Shown here: one piece after another, positions 1-7,441 of the stretch
Position numbering within the stretch: position 1 is the stretch's first letter
How the letters are laid out: each line of letters starts with the position of its first letter
Notes under the pieces: generated by a model
Databases searched by the model: none
Told to the model about the DNA's origin: nothing
Seen by the model: only the letters and a program-made list of their open reading frames with translations
DNA from: JBGTFE01 sp049799955
GTDB taxonomy: Bacteria; Acidobacteriota; Blastocatellia; Pyrinomonadales; Pyrinomonadaceae
Direction of reading: 5' to 3'
Assembly (NCBI GenBank): GCA_049799955.1
Contig: JBARIW010000131.1
Coordinates: 1-64,000 of the forward strand
DNA: 64,000 bases
Position numbers and translations under genes: made by a program

Positions 1-65
1 GAAGTGAGATGTGAGAAGTAAGAAATGAGCGGCGAAAACAATTTCTACCTCTCACATCTCACTTC
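1..65. repeat. Intergenic hairpin of short GTGAGA-like repeats
   Basis: Positions 1-16 and 50-65 are perfect reverse complements (16 bp), and AGAAAT at 21-26 pairs with ATTTCT at 41-46 inside the loop. The arms are built from a short degenerate unit (GTGAGA/GTGAGAA). It lies just past the stop codon of the minus-strand gene ending at 81, where it could act as a terminator or mRNA 3' stabiliser. The left arm may continue outside the window. Confidence 0.7.
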
Positions 66-80
66 TCACCTCTCACCTAT

Positions 81-809
81 CTACTCCGCTTTCTGAAATT
101 CGTATTGAATCCGCACGTTGAGGACGCCGTTTTGAATCTCGTTTTTGATGCCGACGGCTTTCATTTTCAGCGCGGCGGAGTTTTGAATCGGGACGATAAA
201 AGAAACCTTATCGAGTCGCATAATTTCAATCGGGTTTATCTTTTTGTCAATCGAGCTTTGCACGAGATTGGCGATAAGATTGCTGCCGATTCCGCCCGCG
301 CCGCTTAAATTAACGCTCAAAACCGTCGCGCGACCGACGAGCGCCTGTCTTCGCTGGTCAAACGATAATTCGATATTGGTTTCCGCCACGCCCGAAAAAT
401 CGACGCACCCGATGAGCGGCGGATTATAAGAGCCTGTAAAAGCGAGCGGCGCGAAAATCTTCCCATCGCGCAGCCGAACCGCCGTCTTCACGCCGTCAAT
501 CTCGCGCTGAAGACGAATCGTTTCGCTGCAAACGCTGCCGGTCATTAGTCCTTTGTCATTTGTTCTTCGTTCTTCGCTTTCGAACGCGGCGTTGACAAAG
601 GAAAATGTCTCCTCTTCTCCTTTTCTCCTCATCTCATCATCCCTGTTCCCCGCTATCGGAAACTCCGGCGCGCCCGCGTTCTTAAAAATCGCGTCGAGCA
701 GAACTTCAAAAAACTGCTCGTTAAGCTGAATCGTAACTTCCGTCGTCTGCGCTTTTGCAAACGAAGCGGACATAATCAGCACAAAGACAAGGCTCAAAAC
801 TTTTTTCAT
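81..809 (-). CDS. Secreted protein of unknown function
   Basis: A 242-residue protein that I do not recognise. The start was chosen at the MKKVLSLVF methionine because a Lys-Lys/hydrophobic signal peptide ending near SFAKA follows it; an upstream ATG at 833 would put eight extra residues before the signal. The mature part has many beta-like segments, a block of charged residues (DDEMRRKGEEE) near residue 60 and two cysteines. The C-terminal half, with alternating hydrophobics, resembles lipid- or membrane-associated beta proteins, but this is only an impression. It stands alone, with a short-repeat hairpin directly after its stop codon. Confidence 0.6.
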   Translation of the reverse strand: MKKVLSLVFVLIMSASFAKAQTTEVTIQLNEQFFEVLLDAIFKNAGAPEFPIAGNRDDEMRRKGEEETFSFVNAAFESEERRTNDKGLMTGSVCSETIRLQREIDGVKTAVRLRDGKIFAPLAFTGSYNPPLIGCVDFSGVAETNIELSFDQRRQALVGRATVLSVNLSGAGGIGSNLIANLVQSSIDKKINPIEIMRLDKVSFIVPIQNSAALKMKAVGIKNEIQNGVLNVRIQYEFQKAE

Positions 810-873
810 TACTTTTTTTATCCTCAGAATCAATTTACCTGTGAATAGATAAAAAGGACAACCCGAAAGTTGC

Positions 874-1104
874 CCTAAAAACTTTTATCCGGTTTGTAAT
901 TTCTTGTTGCCGGTTCGTTCCGACACGTCGGCGGCGTGATATTACTTTATGACGTTTGGTTTGGACATCCCGACGATGCTTATTTACTTCCCGTCCGAAC
1001 GTTCCGACATTTCGCCGGATTAATTTGACTATCAGACATTTGAATTTGACGATTTGCCGCAGGATTAGGACAAAATGGCGGAGCGTTCCGACATATTGCC
1101 GGGG
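874..1104. repeat. Degenerate 21-bp tandem repeat (about 11 units)
   Basis: The motif CGTTCCGACAnnTnGCCGG recurs at 916, 1000 and 1084, exactly 84 bp (4 x 21) apart, and the sequence between keeps a 21-bp period. Read on the minus strand, the frame open from 1137 gives a heptad pattern with an Arg and a Val at fixed places (RRNVGTF, RQYVGTL, RRRVGTN, RRDVQTK). The plus strand also stays open with RPNVPTF-like heptads. I treat it as a non-coding or decayed minisatellite, because no start signal or non-repeat domain is evident. Positions 1105-1282 hold nothing recognisable. Confidence 0.65.
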
Positions 1105-1282
1105 AATTATTTCTAAAAAGCGGGCGGCAAATATCATATCCCGCGCGTTTAATAGATTTCCGCATATTTAATTAAATCGTCCGGGACGATATAAACCGGA
1201 GGATTGGAAGTAAGGGAGTAATGCCGCCGGCGGCAAAAGCATATACTTCGCGCGCCTTCCGCATTTAAATGCTTGATTGATA

Positions 1283-2179
1283 TTATCCACGGTAAGGAAT
1301 ATCGGCGTTTTTGACCGCTATTCGACCATAACCGTTTTTATTTAAAAGCGTAGTTACGCTTTGCTTATTGAGGAGCTTATTCATACTCGGTCCGATTCTG
1401 ATGCCGGTAATCGGCAATGAAAAAGGGATAGGCTTGACAATCTCCTGTAAGGGGAAATAAGGAATGAGCATACCTCTAGCGACTCTGAAACTGGGTTTGG
1501 TGTCGAAATCCGGCGGCGGCGTAAAAATCATCCGGCACTCCTTTTCTTCTTTGAATCCCGCGTGTTTAAAGGTCGGGATAAAAAATTGAATCGCGTCAGC
1601 CGTCTGTCTTAATCTATCTTCGGGCGAAACAGGCTTGCCGCCAAAGAAATCGATGGCTCTCCTGATGATGCGTTTTTGTACTTTTATATCATAAAAAACC
1701 TGCCACATTCGGATTAAGCCTTTGGGCGAATCCATTCCCAGCACATCGTCGAACAAATGCGGATTAAATTTTATGCTCACGCCCGTCCCGTTTGCGCCGT
1801 AGCCTCTCCACTGGCTTAGAAGATTATCCTTACGGCAAAAAGAACAGGTATAAATTCCGTCTTCGGGCGGTTCTTTGATGAGTTCGGACAACTGTTTGAG
1901 AAAGTCTTTTTCGCCGGGATTAGCTTTAATCTTTTCTTCGATGACGCCTTTTACAATTCCGTATCCATACGTAATCTCGTCGTCATCATTGGAATATCTC
2001 GAATTAGTCAGCCAGATGTCCTTCGATTCGATGATTCCCTTTAACCCTCCGAGGTCGGTGTAGTGATACAGGGAATTTACACCGCCGCCCAGAAAATTAA
2101 AATTCGGAGCAACGGATTTGATGTTTTCAAAAAACGCTCTTAAAGATTCAAGGTCAAATAACGTTCTTTCTCTTTTCAT
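1283..2179 (-). CDS. DUF2971 domain protein
   Basis: A 298-residue soluble protein. The pattern LYHYTDLGGLKGIIESK, then WLTNSRYSNDDDE, then CSFCRKDNLLSQWRGYG followed by GVSIKF is the DUF2971 signature, a domain of unknown biochemical role found widely in bacteria, often near accessory or defence genes. Residues 41-250 hold this domain; the C-terminal part has IRIGPSMNK. The ribosome site is weak. It starts 24 bp after the stop of the gene ending at 2204 on the same strand, so the two probably form one transcript. Its function is unknown. Confidence 0.75.
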   Translation of the reverse strand: MKRERTLFDLESLRAFFENIKSVAPNFNFLGGGVNSLYHYTDLGGLKGIIESKDIWLTNSRYSNDDDEITYGYGIVKGVIEEKIKANPGEKDFLKQLSELIKEPPEDGIYTCSFCRKDNLLSQWRGYGANGTGVSIKFNPHLFDDVLGMDSPKGLIRMWQVFYDIKVQKRIIRRAIDFFGGKPVSPEDRLRQTADAIQFFIPTFKHAGFKEEKECRMIFTPPPDFDTKPSFRVARGMLIPYFPLQEIVKPIPFSLPITGIRIGPSMNKLLNKQSVTTLLNKNGYGRIAVKNADIPYRG

Positions 2180-2203
2180 AACTAAAAATTCTCACTGCAA
2201 ATG

Positions 2204-2956
2204 TTATCTTTTTCTAAATTCGATTGCCCTGACCGCTTTATATTCGGGACTGTTTGCGCCGTATTCGCCTTTGACGAGCTCCTTGAAGCGGCGGGCAAGC
2301 TCGCAGATGCTGTCGTCGTTCAGATAGAAAAACTTGTCGCGCTCGCGGCGGTCGTTGGAGAGCTTGGCGGCGGCGTTGATTGATTGTTCGTGTTTTGCCT
2401 GCGCCTCTTCGCCGGCGGCGCGGAGATTTTCGATGAGCAGCTCGGCTTTGGTTACGCCCGCGTATTCGCTCTGCGCTTCGAGAAAATCGAGCAGCTCGAA
2501 ATAGGTTGAAATCATCGCCGCGCTCGATTGCTGCGAAGCCGAAACGCCTTTTTCGGATTCGTCGGGCTGCAAGGCTTCGGGGTTGTCCTTTGCCTTCGCT
2601 TTCGCGCGTTTGCCTTGAAGCTTCTGCACATAGCCGCGAGCGTCTTTGACCGTCTCTTTGCTCGCGCCGCGCCCGGCAAGCTGCCCGACAGCCTGCGCCG
2701 CGCGTGTTTCAAACGTATCGACGACGACGGCGCGCGCCAGCGCGGAAGTGCGCCAGTCAGCCCGCGAGTTGCCGACGCTCAACTGCAAACCTCCGCCCTC
2801 GCCGGCGACCGTCTTCAAAGCCGAAAGCTTCAGCCCGGACGGCGGATTAATCCGCGCCTGGTCGAGCGTCTCGCCAAAGGCGATTAATTTGTCCCAGGAT
2901 TCGAGCAGCTTGGCGTGTCCCGATTCATATTGTTTCTTTTTATTTTCGACAACCAT
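2204..2956 (-). CDS. Helical protein of unknown function
   Basis: A 250-residue, mostly alpha-helical, highly charged protein without signal peptide or membrane segment. I do not recognise a family. A basic linker (QGKRAKAKAKDN) near residue 115 separates two helical halves. The C-terminal half ends with a motif FFYLNDDSICELARRFKELVKGEYG-like helix. An AGGAG ribosome site lies about 7 nt before the ATG. It is the first gene of a probable two-gene unit with the DUF2971 gene. Confidence 0.55.
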   Translation of the reverse strand: MVVENKKKQYESGHAKLLESWDKLIAFGETLDQARINPPSGLKLSALKTVAGEGGGLQLSVGNSRADWRTSALARAVVVDTFETRAAQAVGQLAGRGASKETVKDARGYVQKLQGKRAKAKAKDNPEALQPDESEKGVSASQQSSAAMISTYFELLDFLEAQSEYAGVTKAELLIENLRAAGEEAQAKHEQSINAAAKLSNDRRERDKFFYLNDDSICELARRFKELVKGEYGANSPEYKAVRAIEFRKR

Positions 2957-3615
2957 CTTTTTAATCTCCTTTTTTTGAAGTAAAGCGCGAGAAGATGACG
3001 GAAAGATGACAGGCTGTTTCAGGAGTTCGGACGGAAGAATATTGAATGGAATATTTCGGGATTCGGGCGAAAATGGCTTTAGAGAGAAATCAGGGCGGAA
3101 ACACTTTCCGTCAGGGAGCGTGTCAAACGTTATAAAGTATTCTCAATTTCAAAACAACACACTCCTTTACAGCCTCAGTTTCTGCCTTTGTCTTTCTAAA
3201 GTCGAGAACTGCCTATCGCCAAAATCGGCTTCCCTGCGTTCCCGAAACAATTAATGTTCGTCTGAATAAATTCAAACAAGCATCCTGCAAAATGCTTTCA
3301 ACACCAATCTCTGCTTATTGTTTCACGAGTTTTATATGCCTGTTCAAATAAAAAGTCAAGCGAAAAAGCAATTTGCGGGAAGAATTATTCTTCATAATCG
3401 GAGATAGCTTATTGATTGAGATTGAACGACATTTCAGCAAAAGCATACTCTAAGTTTGCTTTAGTGTTTCTTTCAGACTTGTATTTTCCGCCCTTTATAA
3501 GTTACGATTTTGCCCAACTGTTGAAGTTATTGAGACTGGCAGCGGTTTTCAGACAGAATAAAAACGAAAATTTGTAAGACTCGCCCCGGCAATTTATTGT
3601 TAAGGAAAACAATTT
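2957..3615. other. 659-bp intergenic region, no gene found
   Basis: AT-rich sequence between divergent genes. Short open frames exist (for example 3006-3254), but none has a ribosome site or a protein-like composition. It must contain the promoters for the genes at 2956 (minus) and 3616 (plus), but I see no convincing -35/-10 pair. No repeat or RNA fold was noticed. Confidence 0.5.
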
Positions 3616-4410
3616 ATGCACAAGAAAGATGCTCTAAAAAGAAAAAAGCTGATAAATCAGATAAGACATCACAGGGTTTTGTCTGACGGGCGCGTGCTGA
3701 CGGCGGACGGGCGCGAAACTCTGCTTGGGAATCTTGCGCCGGTCAAGCATATTCCGATGCTGCCGTGGCGGCGGGTGATGATTTTTCCGACGGCGGAGAA
3801 AGCTTTTACGGTCGCGACGAGCGGCGAAAATGCGTGGCTCTACCGTTTGCTCGAAGAGATTTTGCAAAAGCCGCACGACCTTATCGGGTTTACGCCCGTT
3901 AAGGCGCTGGACGCGAGCGGGTATGAAGATGTCGGCGTCGGCACGGTCGGGATTGCGGCGCAGGTTCAGAAAATCGAACCTTTGACAGACGATAAGGCGC
4001 TCGTTTATCTGAAAGGCGTCTGCCGTTATGAAAATCTCGGATTTCTGCCGTCGGAGGAAAATAATTTCTGCGTCAATGTGCGCTGGTTCGAAGACAATCG
4101 CGAAGCCGATGCGCTGGTCAGACCCGAATATGAAGAAAGCATGAAAATTATCGAGCGAATGTCGAAGGCGGCGGGCGAACGGATGCGCGAATATTTTAAC
4201 GTCTCGAAAACCGTCGCGTACAATTACACGGCGGCGCAGTATTTTTCGTTTATTCTCCTCGACAGCTTTCACAAATGGTTTACTTCGGCAGAGCTTTGGG
4301 AAATGCTCCGCTGCCGCTCGACCTCGGCGCGTCTGAGAAAAATCACCGGGCGGGCGGAAAAATATTTACCTGAAATCGAAAGCGGTATGAAGCGGATAAA
4401 GGCGAAATGA
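3616..4410 (+). CDS. LON substrate-binding-domain-like protein
   Basis: A 264-residue cytoplasmic protein. Residues 45-210 resemble the N-terminal PUA-like substrate-binding domain of Lon proteases: MLPWRRVMIFPT, then VGTVGIAAQVQKIEPLTD, then KALVYLKGVCRYE, which corresponds to the beta-strand core of the domain (roughly G-x-x-A-x-I-x and L-x-G-x-x-R). A helical C-terminal region follows. There is no AAA or Ser-Lys protease part, so it is a stand-alone relative and probably not a protease. AAGGAAAACA precedes the ATG. The basic N-terminus (KKDALKRKKLINQIRHHR) is unusual. The role is unknown. Confidence 0.65.
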   Translation: MHKKDALKRKKLINQIRHHRVLSDGRVLTADGRETLLGNLAPVKHIPMLPWRRVMIFPTAEKAFTVATSGENAWLYRLLEEILQKPHDLIGFTPVKALDASGYEDVGVGTVGIAAQVQKIEPLTDDKALVYLKGVCRYENLGFLPSEENNFCVNVRWFEDNREADALVRPEYEESMKIIERMSKAAGERMREYFNVSKTVAYNYTAAQYFSFILLDSFHKWFTSAELWEMLRCRSTSARLRKITGRAEKYLPEIESGMKRIKAK

Positions 4411-4514
4411 TGAATAAATCAGATTCTTATTCATCGTTCAAAATCTCTGAATTTAGAAAACCGGCAAATAAACCGAAAACACTTAATTGTGAAGATTTAT
4501 TTTACTGTTTCTTT

Positions 4515-5483
4515 TCAAAGCCCGCTTCGCACTATATCGTGCAGGCGAAGCAGCCCGATGCATACATTTTTTTCATTTACAACCGGCAGCACGGAAATTT
4601 GACGCGGACGCTCTTCCATCAGTTTGAGCGCGTCGAAGGCGAGCATTTCGGGCGCGGCGACGGTCGGATTTTCCGTCATCATCTCGGCGGCGCTTAATTT
4701 CGACAAATCTTCCGGCAGTGTTTTTTCGATTGTCCGGCGCAAATCGCCGTCGGTAATAATGCCGAGAAGCTTTGCGTTTTCATCCGTAACATTTACCGCG
4801 CCGAGCGCGTGGCGGGAAAGCGCCCTGACGACGCCGAGCCAATTTTCCTGCGGCGCGATGTTCGGGCTTTCGTGCATCAGATTTTTGACCTTGAGCGTCA
4901 GGCGTTTGCCTAAACGTCCCGCCGGATGATTCGCCGCAAAATCCTCCGCGGTTAAGCCTTTTGCCTCCATCAAAGTCATTGCCAGCGCATCGCCGATTGC
5001 CAGCGAAACGGTCGTTGAAGTCGTCGGAGCGAGATTTAAAGGACACGCTTCCTGATTGACCGAGGCATCGAGAACAACGTCGGATTGTCTTGCCAGAGTC
5101 GAGTTTGTGTTGCCGACAATCGAAATCAGTTTTATCTCACGATTTTTAAGCGTCGGAAGCAGCATCAGAATCTCGTCGGTTTCACCCGAATTTGAAAGCG
5201 CGATTGCTACATCGCCTTTGGCAATCACGCCTAAACTTCCGTGCAGCGCGTCCGAAGGATGAACAAAAATGGCAATCGTTCCTGTCGAAGTTAAAGTCTG
5301 CGCGATTTTTTGCGCGATAACGCCGGATTTGCCGACGCCCGTAACGATGACTTTGCTTTCACAGCACGAAAGGGTTTCGACGGCGGCTTCGACCGATTTT
5401 CTATCCAGATGTTCCGCCGTGTGTTTGATTGCTTCCGCTTCGAGCTTTAAAAATTCGATGACTTTCTCAAAACTATTATTCAC
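4515..5483 (-). CDS. kdsD: Arabinose-5-phosphate isomerase (KdsD/KpsF family)
   Basis: A 322-residue enzyme interconverting D-ribulose 5-phosphate and D-arabinose 5-phosphate, the first step of Kdo synthesis for lipopolysaccharide. The SIS domain (about 35-180) has the GVGKSGVIAQKIAQTL phosphosugar-binding loop, the HPSDALHGSLG segment, LSNSGETDE and the PTTSTTVSLAIGDALA helix. Two CBS repeats follow (about 205-320; LMHESPNIAP and MMTENPTVAAPE) with ITDGDLRR. The length is typical of the family. It is a monocistronic minus-strand gene. Presence of KdsD implies an LPS-type outer membrane. Confidence 0.93.
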   Translation of the reverse strand: MNNSFEKVIEFLKLEAEAIKHTAEHLDRKSVEAAVETLSCCESKVIVTGVGKSGVIAQKIAQTLTSTGTIAIFVHPSDALHGSLGVIAKGDVAIALSNSGETDEILMLLPTLKNREIKLISIVGNTNSTLARQSDVVLDASVNQEACPLNLAPTTSTTVSLAIGDALAMTLMEAKGLTAEDFAANHPAGRLGKRLTLKVKNLMHESPNIAPQENWLGVVRALSRHALGAVNVTDENAKLLGIITDGDLRRTIEKTLPEDLSKLSAAEMMTENPTVAAPEMLAFDALKLMEERPRQISVLPVVNEKNVCIGLLRLHDIVRSGL

Positions 5484-5611
5484 AATTTGAAAGTTTGCTG
5501 ATTATACGCCGGTTTGGCAAGCGCAAAAAAACTATTGTTTTCTTTTTACTTTTGTGGCATTTTTATCAAAACGGATTTCCTTAAGACTTTAGAATATTTC
5601 CCGGAGGCGTA

Positions 5612-5923
5612 ATGTCGCGACACGTCCAATTTAACACCTCAGCCGTCAGCGCAAGCGAATGTATCAGCGCCGGATGGGATTTAATTAAGACCGATTACCT
5701 GGCTTTTTTTCGGAATGATTATGCTCGGCTCGCTGATTGGCGGATGTATTCCATGCGTCAGCGTTTTTCTTGACGGTTCGATTGCGGTTGGAGTTTTCTA
5801 TACGTTCTTTACAAAAATGCGCGGGCGACCGCTTACAGGCAGGTTTTCCCCGACGTTTCGCAGCCGGAGTTTAACGCTCCGCCGCAGCCGGATTACAGCG
5901 GAACTTATGAAACTCCGGCTTAA
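5612..5923 (+). pseudogene. Frameshifted, internally deleted membrane-protein gene
   Basis: A good ribosome site (GGAGG at 5603-5607) precedes the ATG at 5612. The frame reads MSRHVQFNTSAVSASECIS, then GWDLIKTDYLAFF, and breaks in a run of seven T at 5704-5710. Removing one T continues as GMIMLGSLIGGCIPCVSVF and then a second hydrophobic stretch to FFTKMRGRP. Near 5830 the frame shifts back to a plausible hydrophilic tail (YRQVFPDVSQPEFNAPPQPD, ending at TAA 5921-5923). The middle of the protein appears to have been lost. It resembles acidobacterial multi-pass membrane proteins of unknown function; the family assignment is from memory. Confidence 0.65.
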
Positions 5924-5957
5924 ATTTTGAAATGTGAAAATGCTGAAAATTTCTTTT

Positions 5958-6809
5958 TCACTTTTTCTCTTCGGGAAGCGGGTTAAAAATATCCAGAACA
6001 ATCTGCCACTTGCCGCCGCGGAGCTTCCATATCTGCATAAAATTTCCCTTTTCCGTCGATTTGTCGGCTCTGGTTAAAACGTATGAGTTGGTGATATAGG
6101 CAAGGTCAGCCGCGCCGAAAAAGACGCTTCTTTTGGCAAAAACAACGCTTATTTTATTTTTCTTCAGGTCGGAGAGAAAGTTGTCTTTTCCGAGAACCGG
6201 CATTTTTCCCTCGCGCAGAACGCGGATGTCGCTCGCCGCATAAGTTTTGTAGGCTTTATACATTTGCTCCTTTGCCGCTTCAAAAAATGCGTTTGCGCTG
6301 TCTCCGGCGGAAGAATTTTTCTCGTTTAATTCTTTTCCCGTCTCGACCGGCGATTTCCACTGGACGCCTTCGACCTGCGCTTTATCGTGCGAAACGCCAA
6401 TGTCGAGAACGAAACGAAATTTTCCGTCGGGCTGTTTTTGCCACAAAGTTACAAAATCGCCGAAAGCGACCGCGCCGGTCGTTTTATCTCTGGTCGGGCG
6501 AAATTCCCACGGTCCGGTCGTCCATCCCAAAGCGCCGTTTGAAGAAATGTCGGCAAAAGACGGCTGCCACGAAAGAAGTCCTTTCGATTCGCCGCGCGAA
6601 TTCCAGTAAGTTTTCGCATTAACCGGGTTCGGCTGAAACAGAATCCCGTCAGGCGCGGCAAATTCGAGAAAAGCCGATTTGGTGTCTTTTTCAGCGGCAA
6701 AACGGGCGAAGGATTTTTCGGTTTCGGCAAGTGCCTGAAGGTCTTTATTATTTTGTCCGAAAATGTTGACGGTCATAAATACGGCAAAAAGCAACACGGC
6801 GATTTTCAT
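5958..6809 (-). CDS. Secreted protein with two NTF2-like (DUF4440/SnoaL-type) domains
   Basis: A 283-residue protein with signal peptide MKIAVLLFAVFMTVNIFGQ. Two repeats of an NTF2-like fold are visible: residues 22-150 (EKSFARFAAEKDTKSAFLEF, ending in GKFRFVLDIG) and 170-280 (ANAFFEAAKEQMYKAYKTY, ending in GGKWQIVLDIFNP). The parallel endings W/F-x-I/F-VLDI support an internal duplication. Such domains bind small ligands or act as hydrolases or ketosteroid-isomerase-like proteins, so the substrate cannot be predicted. It is divergent from the TonB-domain gene at 6884 with 74 bp between. Confidence 0.7.
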   Translation of the reverse strand: MKIAVLLFAVFMTVNIFGQNNKDLQALAETEKSFARFAAEKDTKSAFLEFAAPDGILFQPNPVNAKTYWNSRGESKGLLSWQPSFADISSNGALGWTTGPWEFRPTRDKTTGAVAFGDFVTLWQKQPDGKFRFVLDIGVSHDKAQVEGVQWKSPVETGKELNEKNSSAGDSANAFFEAAKEQMYKAYKTYAASDIRVLREGKMPVLGKDNFLSDLKKNKISVVFAKRSVFFGAADLAYITNSYVLTRADKSTEKGNFMQIWKLRGGKWQIVLDIFNPLPEEKK

Positions 6810-6883
6810 TTTTTATTTTTTCCTTATAATAAATTCACTGACATTTTACCCGTTTCGAGAGAATTTAGAAAATCAATTTTTAT

Positions 6884-7288
6884 ATGAAAAATTTATCAGG
6901 ATTGCTGCCCGCCGTTTTGCTCGTTCTTTTTGCCGGTATAGCCTGCAAAAACATTCCTTTTGCAGAAAAGGATTCGACGCCGCGCAATTCGGAAACGCCT
7001 TTTTCCAACCGGACGCCGCCGCCGGAAACTTCGAAAGAAACCTTGAATGAAACGGCGACAAGCTTGCCGAAGCCTGTCTATCCGAAGGCGGCGAAAGCCG
7101 TCAGAGCGAGCGGCGAAGTAAAGGTCGAGGTAGAAGTTGACGAAAAAGGAAACGTAACTTCGGCAAAATCCGTTTCCGGTCATCCTTTGCTTCGCCAAGC
7201 CGCCGAGCAAGCCGCAAAGCAGGCTAAATTTAAGCCATCCGCTGAAAAAGTAAATGGTGTGATTGTTTATAATTTCACCGCCGAATAA
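6884..7288 (+). CDS. Probable lipoprotein with TonB C-terminal domain
   Basis: A 134-residue protein. The N-terminus is a signal peptide (MKNLSGLLPAVLLVLFAGIAC) with a cysteine at 21, consistent with a lipoprotein although the -3 residue is atypical. A Pro/Thr/Glu-rich linker (22-60) leads to a TonB_C-like domain (65-134: PVYPKAAKAVRASGEVKVEV, GHPLLRQAAEQAAKQAKFKP). Members of this family in acidobacteria are mostly not true energy transducers, because they lack the membrane anchor to ExbBD; here too the anchor is a lipid or cleaved signal. A rho-independent terminator lies 113 bp downstream. Confidence 0.75.
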   Translation: MKNLSGLLPAVLLVLFAGIACKNIPFAEKDSTPRNSETPFSNRTPPPETSKETLNETATSLPKPVYPKAAKAVRASGEVKVEVEVDEKGNVTSAKSVSGHPLLRQAAEQAAKQAKFKPSAEKVNGVIVYNFTAE

Positions 7289-7400
7289 AAAATGTCGGAT
7301 ATTTACCGCAAATTTTTATTCGATTAGCTCAATTTTTAATCACATTTCCCGGCGGAATCGCTTATCAAAGTTCCGGCTTCATCAAAAGTTTTGCAAAATA

Positions 7401-7440
7401 AGCGGAGACAAACCCGGAAGCCTGTCTCCGCTCGTTTTTT
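7401..7440 (+). terminator. Rho-independent terminator
   Basis: Perfect 10-bp stem AGCGGAGACA (7401-7410) with TGTCTCCGCT (7423-7432), 12-nt loop, then CG and six T. It ends the TonB-domain gene and sits 2 bp from the stop codon of the convergent gene at 7442, so it may serve both strands. Confidence 0.88.
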
Positions 7441-7441
7441 G

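Noticed and set aside
835..1137. Minus-strand 100-residue open frame
   Set aside because: It is the 21-bp repeat read as protein; no ribosome site, and other frames are equally open.
3006..3254. 82-residue open frame in the large intergenic region
   Set aside because: No ribosome site, low-complexity composition, no recognisable features.
3634..4272. 212-residue minus-strand frame opposite the LON-like gene
   Set aside because: Arg/Phe-rich antisense shadow of a well-supported gene.
4407..4697. 96-residue plus-strand frame after the LON-like gene
   Set aside because: Mostly overlaps the kdsD 3' end in antisense; no support.
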